Assembly (NCBI GenBank): GCA_003520455.1
Contig: DOUV01000795.1
Span: forward strand, 1-10,556
Origin: Chloroflexota bacterium
GTDB taxonomy: Bacteria > Chloroflexota > Anaerolineae > Ardenticatenales > Ardenticatenaceae
Direction of reading: 5' to 3'
Length of the DNA stretch: 10,556 bases
Shown: piece by piece, positions 1 through 5,041 of the stretch
Layout of the letters: each line of letters starts with the position of its first letter
How positions within the stretch are numbered: position 1 is the first letter of the stretch
Program-made: the position numbers and the translations under genes
Notes under the pieces: model-generated
Told to the model about the DNA's origin: nothing
Seen by the model: only the letters and a program-made list of their open reading frames with translations
Database searches by the model: none

Positions 1-951
1 CGCGGCTGCGCCGCGCCAGGCTCGAAGGGCGTCGAGGGTGACACGAACCTGTTCACGGACGATGGCGGGCCAGTACCGGCGGAGGAGCGATCCCGGGTAG
101 TTCTTGGCCAATACGTAGAGCCAGTTGCGGCCGGTGTAGTAGCTGGCGAGCACTCCGCCACCAGTCGCACTGACGCGATGGTAGATGACAGCCTCCGGGA
201 CGTAGAGGCAGTGGAAGCCGGCGACCTGGGCGCGCCAGCCCAGATCAACATCCTCACAGTAGCTGCCGAAGCGCTCATCAAAGCCACCGACCACATCGAA
301 AACCTCACGGCGGTACGCGGCGGCACCCGCATTGGGTGCAAACACCCAGGTCGCCTCGTCGAAGCGACCATCGTCGGGCTCCCAGACACCGCGGTTTCCA
401 GGTCGCCCACCGACGGTGTAAAAGTCGCCGGCGGCATGCAGACGCCCGTGATCGTTCCAGAGCTTGATCTTGCTCGCAGCCATCGCCGCCCCAGGCTCTC
501 GAACCAGAGCCGCCACAAGCTGCTCAAGCCACTCCGGCTCGGCGGCCGTGTCGTTGTTGACCAGTGCGATGACCGCGCCCCGCGCCACGGCGAGACCCGC
601 ATTGACACCGCCGGCGAAGCCATGGTTGCTGGGTAACGCGACCACAGGTACCTCTGGCCAGCGGGTCGCAAGCAGTTCCAGGGTGCCATCATGACTCCCG
701 TTATCGACGACAATAATCTCGAAGCGCTGGTAACTTTGAGCGCGCAGCGCGCTCAGGCAAGGACCAAGATGGTGGGCACCGTTCCAGCTGGGAATAATGA
801 TGCTGACGAGTGGGTTTGCCGGCAACGGAGACACACGCCGAACACCGAATGGCAGGTGACGAATTATACCTTCTTGCACACCAGATGACATTGGAGAAGC
901 CGTAAAAGTAGAACCATGAACGCCGTGCGATGAAATAGAGATACGGTCCAT
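1..951 (-). CDS. Family 2 glycosyltransferase, WbbL/rhamnosyltransferase-like (3' end off the left edge)
   Basis: Reading the minus strand gives an uninterrupted frame of 317 codons that is still open at base 1, so the C-terminus is missing. The product should be a cytoplasmic or membrane-associated GT-A enzyme that transfers a sugar from an NDP-sugar to a surface glycan. Visible motifs are the N-terminal strand SIIIPSWNG, EIIVVDNGSHDGT, NHGFAGGVNAGLA, the metal-binding region LVNNDT, the acceptor-side motif FAPNAGAAAYRR, and GGFDERFGSYCEDVDLGWR with the ED pair typical of WbbL-like GT2 enzymes (COG1216). Two starts are possible: ATG at 951, shortly after an in-frame stop, or ATG at 891, nearer the first conserved strand. 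Neither has a strong Shine-Dalgarno site; I chose 951. It lies 170 bases downstream of an RmlD homologue on the same strand, which makes a deoxysugar such as rhamnose a plausible donor. The family call is firm; the substrate is inferred. Confidence 0.93.
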   Translation of the reverse strand, partial: MDRISISSHGVHGSTFTASPMSSGVQEGIIRHLPFGVRRVSPLPANPLVSIIIPSWNGAHHLGPCLSALRAQSYQRFEIIVVDNGSHDGTLELLATRWPEVPVVALPSNHGFAGGVNAGLAVARGAVIALVNNDTAAEPEWLEQLVAALVREPGAAMAASKIKLWNDHGRLHAAGDFYTVGGRPGNRGVWEPDDGRFDEATWVFAPNAGAAAYRREVFDVVGGFDERFGSYCEDVDLGWRAQVAGFHCLYVPEAVIYHRVSATGGGVLASYYTGRNWLYVLAKNYPGSLLRRYWPAIVREQVRVTLDALRAWRGAAA

Positions 952-1014
952 CAATCAACTTTCATCGCTCATATGGAAGAAAGTGTCCCGCCAGGCCACC
1001 TTCGGAAAGGAGGC

Positions 1015-1062
1015 GCGTGAGGCGTGAGGCGTTTCCTCACGCGTCACGCCTCACGGATCACG
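1015..1062. repeat. Period-7 inverted repeat between rfbD and the glycosyltransferase
   Basis: Two direct copies of GCGTGAG (1015-1028) are followed, after a short GCGTTT spacer, by four 7-base units of form NNTCACG (1035-1062). The second block is largely the reverse complement of the first, so the transcript could fold into a hairpin in more than one register. No T-run follows on either strand, so it does not look like an intrinsic terminator. The rest of the gap between 952 and 1121 shows nothing recognisable. Confidence 0.75.
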
Positions 1063-1121
1063 TTGGCCTGCTGGCAGAGAGATGCAGCTCGCGCACGGGA
1101 CTCCAATATGAGCGACTTTCA

Positions 1122-1949
1122 TTATTTTAGTGACGCCAGCCACTCTCGCAGCCCATCCTGCCACGGTGGCAGCCTCACACCAAGCGCGCGCGCGGCCAGG
1201 GTATGGAGTTCGACCCGGGCCGGCGGGGTTGCCGGGCGCTCGAAGCGCTGGATGGGATCGAGCGGGTAGTCATGGTAGCCGGCGCCGGCGAGGATCGCAC
1301 GCGCAAAGTCGAAACGGCTGATGCACCCCTCATTGACCAGATGATACAGGCCGAAGGCTTGGGTCTGGATCAGCCGTGCGACCGCGGCAGCCAGATGGGG
1401 GGCATAGGTCGGGTGTCCAGCTTCGGTGCTGACCATCCCGAGCTGCGGCCGGGTCGCCGCCAGATCGAGCACCTTGCGCGGGAAGTTCGTGCCGTCTGGG
1501 CCGTAAACCCAGGCAGTGCGCACGATGTAGAAGCGGTCGAGCAACGCCTGCACGAACCACTCGCCCGCCAACTTCGAGGCTCCGTAGACGCTTAAGGGGT
1601 TGGTTGGATCCCACTCCCAATAGGGACTGCCCTTGGTTCCATCGTAGACGTAATCGGTACTAACATAACAGAGGACCGCGCCGCTGCGCTGCGCCAGCAA
1701 GGACACGTTCTGAGTCCCCAGCGCGTTGACACGGTAGGCGGCAGCGGGATCGAGCTCGCAGCCGTCCACGTTGGTCATCGCGGCTGCATGGATAATCACG
1801 TCCGGCCGGCACTCGACCAGCGCCAGGGTCGCCTCGCGGTCGCTCACGTCAAGTTGGCGGTGCGCAAAGGCGAGCAGATCGTAGTGTGCGAGGGCGAGAC
1901 ATAACGCCCGCCCGAGCTGACCGCCCGCGCCGGTAATCACAATCCGCAT
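1122..1949 (-). CDS. rfbD: dTDP-4-dehydrorhamnose reductase (RmlD/RfbD family)
   Basis: This 275-residue cytoplasmic NAD(P)H-dependent short-chain dehydrogenase of the extended type would reduce dTDP-4-keto-L-rhamnose to dTDP-L-rhamnose, the last step of that pathway. Seen in the sequence are the nucleotide-binding loop TGAGGQLG (residues 6-13), LDVSD (33-37), the family signature HAAAMTNVDGCE (54-65), the catalytic STD with Thr98, and the YxxxK pair Tyr122 and Lys126. The C-terminal part holds the PTYAPHLA segment (180-187) seen in RmlD proteins. The length is near the usual 280-300. The ATG at 1949 is preceded by AGGAG (1955-1959) with 5-base spacing, and a sigma-70-like promoter lies 30 bases upstream. 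No rmlA, rmlB or rmlC is in the window. Related reductases make other dTDP-6-deoxysugars, so the exact product is less certain than the family. Confidence 0.9.
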   Translation of the reverse strand: MRIVITGAGGQLGRALCLALAHYDLLAFAHRQLDVSDREATLALVECRPDVIIHAAAMTNVDGCELDPAAAYRVNALGTQNVSLLAQRSGAVLCYVSTDYVYDGTKGSPYWEWDPTNPLSVYGASKLAGEWFVQALLDRFYIVRTAWVYGPDGTNFPRKVLDLAATRPQLGMVSTEAGHPTYAPHLAAAVARLIQTQAFGLYHLVNEGCISRFDFARAILAGAGYHDYPLDPIQRFERPATPPARVELHTLAARALGVRLPPWQDGLREWLASLK

Positions 1950-1978
1950 GCAATCTCCTGCCGTTCAAGTGGCGGAGG

Positions 1979-2007
1979 ATAGTACCACTGGCACCAGGCT
2001 TTGGCAA
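1979..2007 (-). promoter_or_regulatory. Predicted promoter for rfbD
   Basis: On the minus strand TTGCCA (2002-2007) and TACTAT (1979-1984) are separated by 17 bases. This is a reasonable sigma-70-type match (5 of 6 and 4 of 6 to consensus), ending 30 bases before the rfbD ATG. It is a prediction from sequence only. Confidence 0.45.
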
Positions 2008-2021
2008 AGGATCCCAGAACG

Positions 2022-2086
2022 GCAGTGGGCAGTGAACAGTGATACATTGCAGAGGCACTGCTCACTGTTCACTGTTCACTACTCAC
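2022..2086. repeat. Period-7 inverted repeat between rfbD and thrS
   Basis: The left arm (2023-2042) is built from 7-base units related to ACAGTGA, and the right arm (2056-2086) from four units related to CACTGTT. The 13-base stretch at 2030-2042 is the exact reverse complement of 2062-2074, giving a strong potential cruciform or hairpin with a loop of about 19 bases. The repeats of 7 allow several pairing registers. It lies just upstream of the predicted rfbD promoter and upstream of the thrS promoter. It resembles the short tandem heptamer repeats known from some cyanobacterial and Chloroflexota intergenic regions. Confidence 0.8.
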
Positions 2087-2124
2087 CCCCTCGCTGAGCC
2101 CAACATACTATCCTTCTGCCCCTC

Positions 2125-2138
2125 TCTGACTTCTGACT
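2125..2138. repeat. Direct repeat of a 7-base unit (TCTGACT, two copies)
   Basis: Two exact, adjacent copies of TCTGACT lie ten bases upstream of the predicted thrS -35 element. The unit length matches the two other period-7 repeats in this part of the window, although the unit sequence differs. Confidence 0.6.
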
Positions 2139-2147
2139 TTCCCGGGC

Positions 2148-2176
2148 TTGTCAATTCCAGGCGCGAGTGCTATACT
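2148..2176 (+). promoter_or_regulatory. Predicted promoter of the thrS T-box transcript
   Basis: TTGTCA (2148-2153) and TATACT (2171-2176) are separated by 17 bases and match the sigma-70 consensus at five of six positions each. Transcription would start near 2183, giving a leader of about 290 bases that contains the whole T-box. Its position just before stem I supports the call. Confidence 0.7.
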
Positions 2177-2202
2177 ATTCCAACGACAAGTGTAGATGAG
2201 CG

Positions 2203-2451
2203 GTGTTGACGAGGACGAGTAGCGTCGGGGACCAACCAACAGGGAGGTCGGGCCAGCGACTGAGAGCCCACCGGCCAGGCCGGCGCGAAAACCACCTCCG
2301 AGCCGAGCACAGAACGGCAACTTGCTGAGTATGTGTCTCCGGGTGGCTCCGATATCGGCTGAATGAGTCGCCCCGTCCCGGACGGGGAACTCGGGTGGAA
2401 CCGCGGGAAGGCATAGTGCCTCTCGTCCCGATGTGGACGAGAGGTTTTTTT
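2203..2451 (+). ncRNA. T-box riboswitch (threonine), transcription-terminating type
   Basis: This leader RNA senses uncharged tRNA-Thr and controls read-through into thrS. Stem I can be traced: base pairs 2203-2207 with 2306-2310, then GAGG 2211-2214 with CCTC 2295-2298. The specifier loop has AGTA (2218-2221) on its 5' side and GAAAACCA (2287-2294) on its 3' side, and a 7-bp helix 2222-2228/2280-2286 lies above it. The specifier triplet is ACC at 2291-2293, followed by the conserved purine A2294, which fits tRNA-Thr(GGU). A hairpin at 2371-2387 is probably stem III. The conserved T-box element GGGTGGAACCGCG is at 2393-2405, and its bulge TGGAACC would pair with the tRNA acceptor end. The antiterminator pairs TCGGG 2391-2395 with CCCGA 2427-2431, which excludes the terminator stem 2419-2428/2435-2444. 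The next gene is thrS, as expected. Confidence 0.95.
2419..2451 (+). terminator. Regulated intrinsic terminator of the T-box
   Basis: A perfect 10-bp stem (2419-2428 with 2435-2444), a 6-base loop and seven T residues (2445-2451) form a strong rho-independent terminator. Bases 2427-2428 of the left arm are also used by the antiterminator, so the two structures are mutually exclusive. Confidence 0.93.
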
Positions 2452-2461
2452 GTTTTGGAAT

Positions 2462-2467
2462 AGGAGG
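2462..2467 (+). promoter_or_regulatory. Shine-Dalgarno site of thrS
   Basis: A full AGGAGG core lies six bases before the ATG at 2474. It fixes the thrS start there, and hence the absence of a TGS domain. It sits directly after the regulated terminator. Confidence 0.9.
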
Positions 2468-2473
2468 CCTGAC

Positions 2474-4297
2474 ATGGCGAAACAGAATCAGTATCGCGAA
2501 AAGCTCTACAAACTGCGCCACTCGGCCGCTCATGTGATGGCCCAAGCCGTGATGGAGCGTTTCGCGCCGGAGGGCGAGGTGCACATTGCCATCGGGCCGC
2601 CGATCGAGGATGGCTTCTACTACGATTTCGAGCTGCCACGGGCGCCTGACGAGGAGGATATTGCCTGGATCGAGAATCGAATGCGCGAAATCATCCGAGG
2701 CAACTACCCATTCCGGGTGCGTGAGGTGACGGCCGAAGAAGCACGCGAGATTTTTAAGGACCAGCCCTACAAGCTCGAGCTCATCGAGGGGTTAGCACGA
2801 GGCGGCTACGACGAATATGGCAACAAACTGCCGCAAGAGCAAGCCCCCAAGATCACTGTCTACGAGCATAACGGCTTTGTAGACCTCTGCCGCGGCCCCC
2901 ACGTGGAGCACACGGGGCAGATCACCCCCGATGCAGTGAAGATCATGTCGGTGGCGGGGGCTTACTGGCGCGGCGATGAGAAAAATGAAATGCTCACGCG
3001 CCTCTACGGGTCGGCCTGGCCGGAGAAGGAGCTGCTCGACGAGTACGTCAAGCGGCTCGAGGAGGCCAAGGCGCGCGACCACCGCAAACTTGGGCGTGAT
3101 CTGGGACTCTTCGCGCTCGAACCACAGATTATCGGCCAGGGGTTAGTGCTGTGGATGCCCAAGGGGGCGATCATTCGCGATCAGCTTGAGACGTTCCTCA
3201 AGGCCGAACAGATCAAGCGCGGGTATCTTCCCGTCTACACGCCGCACATCTCCAAGCTCGATCTATTCAGGATCTCGGGTCACTATCCCTACTATAAGGA
3301 ATCTCAGTTCCCGCCGCTGGTGGATGAGGAGGGGAATGCCTATCTGCTCAAACCGATGAACTGCCCCTTCCACATCATGATCTACAAGCAGGAGATGCAC
3401 TCCTACCGTGACCTGCCGGTGCGCCTGGCCGAGTTTGGCACGGTCCATCGTTGGGAGAAGTCGGGCGAGGTCGGCGGCATGACGCGCGTGCGTGGCTTCA
3501 CGCAAGACGACGCCCATCTTTTCGTACGGCCAGACCAGCTCGAAGAGGAGTTCAAGAAGGTCGTCGATCTCACCCTCCACGTCTTCAACACGTTCGGGAT
3601 GAGCGACTTCCGCGTGCGTGTCGGGACGCGCGATCCGGAGAGCGACAAGTACGTCGGCTCGGATGAGCTCTGGCAAACGGCGACGGATGCGATCCTTAAA
3701 GCCCTCCAGGACTACCCTGGGCTCGAGTACAGTGTCGAGGAAGGCGAAGCGGCCTTCTACGGCCCCAAACTGGACTTTATCTTCCGCGATGTCCTCAAAC
3801 GCGAGTGGCAGCTCGGTACGGTGCAGGTTGACTACAACCTGCCCGAGCGCTTCGAGTTGGAGTACGTCGGCGAGGACAATCAGCCTCACCGGCCGGTCAT
3901 GATCCACCGCGCACCGTTTGGCTCGCTCGAGCGGCTCATCGGCATCCTTATCGAGCACTTCAACGGGGCTTTCCCGGTCTGGATGGCGCCGGTGCAAGCC
4001 GTTTTCATTCCCATCGCCGACCGTCACGTGGACTACGCCCGTAAGGTTGCGGGGCAACTCCTCGAGCTTGGGTTCCGAGCCGAAGTGGACGATAGCCCCA
4101 ACCGCATGAACGCCAAGATCCGGCAGGCGCAGATGCAGAAGGTGCCCTACATGCTCGTGGTCGGCGACAAGGAGATCGAGGCCGGGGCAGTGGCCGTGCG
4201 GCTCCGCTCGGGCGAGAACCTGGGGGCGATGAAGGGGGAGGCGTTCATCGAGTTGCTGACCCGCGCAGTCGAGAGTCGCTCACTCGAATTGCGGTAG
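2474..4297 (+). CDS. thrS: Threonyl-tRNA synthetase lacking the TGS domain
   Basis: A class II synthetase of 607 residues that attaches threonine to tRNA-Thr in the cytoplasm. The editing domain, which hydrolyses Ser-tRNA-Thr, starts almost at the N-terminus: HSAAH with His16 and His20, and CRGPH with Cys139 and His143, matching the four editing residues of the E. coli enzyme. The catalytic core has MNCPFH (Cys297), motif 2 around HRWEKSGEVGGMTRVRGF, DDAHLF (His348), and motif 3 HRAPFGSLERL (His478). Cys297, His348 and His478 correspond to the active-site zinc ligands. The anticodon-binding domain is about 505-600. The E. coli protein is 642 residues with an N-terminal TGS domain of about 60; that domain is absent here. 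The start ATG at 2474 has AGGAGG (2462-2467) with 6-base spacing. An upstream TTG at 2450 lies inside the terminator T-run and is not credible. Expression is controlled by the T-box just upstream. Confidence 0.97.
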   Translation: MAKQNQYREKLYKLRHSAAHVMAQAVMERFAPEGEVHIAIGPPIEDGFYYDFELPRAPDEEDIAWIENRMREIIRGNYPFRVREVTAEEAREIFKDQPYKLELIEGLARGGYDEYGNKLPQEQAPKITVYEHNGFVDLCRGPHVEHTGQITPDAVKIMSVAGAYWRGDEKNEMLTRLYGSAWPEKELLDEYVKRLEEAKARDHRKLGRDLGLFALEPQIIGQGLVLWMPKGAIIRDQLETFLKAEQIKRGYLPVYTPHISKLDLFRISGHYPYYKESQFPPLVDEEGNAYLLKPMNCPFHIMIYKQEMHSYRDLPVRLAEFGTVHRWEKSGEVGGMTRVRGFTQDDAHLFVRPDQLEEEFKKVVDLTLHVFNTFGMSDFRVRVGTRDPESDKYVGSDELWQTATDAILKALQDYPGLEYSVEEGEAAFYGPKLDFIFRDVLKREWQLGTVQVDYNLPERFELEYVGEDNQPHRPVMIHRAPFGSLERLIGILIEHFNGAFPVWMAPVQAVFIPIADRHVDYARKVAGQLLELGFRAEVDDSPNRMNAKIRQAQMQKVPYMLVVGDKEIEAGAVAVRLRSGENLGAMKGEAFIELLTRAVESRSLELR

Positions 4298-4437
4298 CAG
4301 CCACACAGCCATCGATCAGCAGGGAAACGCGGCTCCGAAGAAAGCCATCGAGCGTGCCGCCGGCCTTGCGCGGCCTGGAGCCGGGCGCGAATGAGTGGAA
4401 GTACAAACCTCGTTTGTCTGACCTGCTCAAGATTCAG

Positions 4438-4484
4438 CCGTCAGCGGTTCGATTTGTCAACGGACCGCTGACGGCCGGTTTTTT
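4438..4484 (+). terminator. Intrinsic terminator of thrS
   Basis: A perfect 10-bp GC-rich stem (4438-4447 with 4465-4474) extends inward by four more pairs including one G-T. The loop is about nine bases, and a run of six T (4479-4484) follows four bases after the stem. It lies 140 bases past the thrS stop. The T-run is on the plus strand only, so it is oriented for thrS rather than for the convergent gene. The other intergenic sequence between 4298 and 4508 holds only a minor 6-bp hairpin near 4403-4417. Confidence 0.88.
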
Positions 4485-4508
4485 GGTGGTCTGGACGATA
4501 AGCCGCCG

Positions 4509-4859
4509 TCATGCTGCGAAGCGACGGCGATGGCGGGGCTGCCCTGAATTATTCGTAGCAAATTGGATGATCAGGGCGCGTATGGCAGTGTCGGAGGTGA
4601 GGCGGTAGTGCGGCTCACCGTTAGGCGCGCCAGACATGATGGCACCCAGGAGGTGAAGATCCTGCAATTCGATGGCAACCGCCGCCGGTGGCCGCCGAAC
4701 GTGAAGCGCAGCCTGCGAGGGGGTAAAACTTTGATCGGTGTGCCGTCCAAAGAGAACAAGTAGCTCCCACTTGATATTATTGGTGGCTAAACGCTCCTTC
4801 ACGGTGAGAAGTGGTAGATCTACAGTCACGGTCGCTGAACGGGGCGTGTTCTGAGACAT
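4509..4859 (-). CDS. Small predicted winged-helix protein, function unknown
   Basis: I do not recognise a named family for this 116-residue protein. Residues about 30-90 read as a winged helix-turn-helix: a first helix KWELLVLFGRH, a second helix starting TPSQAALHV, a third and probable recognition helix PPAAVAIELQDLHLLG, and a wing ending in PHYRLTSD, the usual strand-turn pattern of MarR- or ArsR-like folds. The C-terminus is basic (RHRRRFAA). No membrane segment or signal peptide is seen. The ATG at 4859 has GGAG upstream with 7-base spacing, which supports this frame over the open frames on the opposite strand. It is a single gene, convergent with thrS. It could be a DNA-binding regulator or the wHTH remnant of a larger family; the fold is inferred by eye. 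Confidence 0.7.
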   Translation of the reverse strand: MSQNTPRSATVTVDLPLLTVKERLATNNIKWELLVLFGRHTDQSFTPSQAALHVRRPPAAVAIELQDLHLLGAIMSGAPNGEPHYRLTSDTAIRALIIQFATNNSGQPRHRRRFAA

Positions 4860-4987
4860 GCGCAGTCTCCATGCATTGGGCTCTCGATGCTTCTAGCCTA
4901 GACATCACGAGACAGCAATACAATAGGACGGAATGCCCAACTTGAAGTAGCCTTGCTGCGCTGGCTGTAGCCACCCTGGCCCGCACG

Positions 4988-5021
4988 CAACGGGCGACCC
5001 CCAGTTGGGGTCGCCCCGTTG
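4988..5021. terminator. GC-rich hairpin downstream of the subtilase gene
   Basis: A stem of about 14 bp (4988-5001 with 5007-5021, one bulged C) with a 5-base loop lies 20 bases after the subtilase stop. A second small hairpin, TGACGC/GCGTCA (5025-5030 with 5036-5041), directly abuts the stop codon. Neither is followed by a T-run in the minus direction, so they may end the transcript without a classic U-tract or protect its 3' end. The rest of the gap 4860-4987 shows no convincing promoter. Confidence 0.55.
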
Positions 5022-5041
5022 TTCTGACGCCTTCAGCGTCA

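Noticed and set aside
178..636. Plus-strand open frame of 152 codons near the left edge
   Set aside because: It is the antisense shadow of the glycosyltransferase, whose minus-strand frame shows all GT2 motifs and runs off the edge.
1015..2138. Possible CRISPR-like or insertion-sequence structure from the repeats
   Set aside because: Units are only 7 bases with no spacers, and no transposase gene or terminal inverted repeats with target duplications are seen.
2450..2473. Upstream TTG start that would extend ThrRS by eight residues
   Set aside because: It lies in the terminator T-run and has no ribosome binding site, whereas ATG 2474 has a full AGGAGG at proper spacing.
2108..2639. Minus-strand open frames of 101-158 codons across the thrS leader
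   Set aside because: They run through the T-box and the start of thrS and encode low-complexity, Arg/Ser/Pro-rich sequence with no recognisable motif.
4438..4474. GGTTCGATT-like sequence resembling a tRNA T-loop
   Set aside because: No acceptor, D or anticodon arms surround it; it is part of the thrS terminator hairpin.
4354..4763. Plus-strand frames of 84 and 66 codons overlapping the small winged-helix gene
   Set aside because: The first begins before the thrS terminator and runs through it; neither has a recognisable motif, while the minus-strand frame has a binding site and a fold-like pattern.
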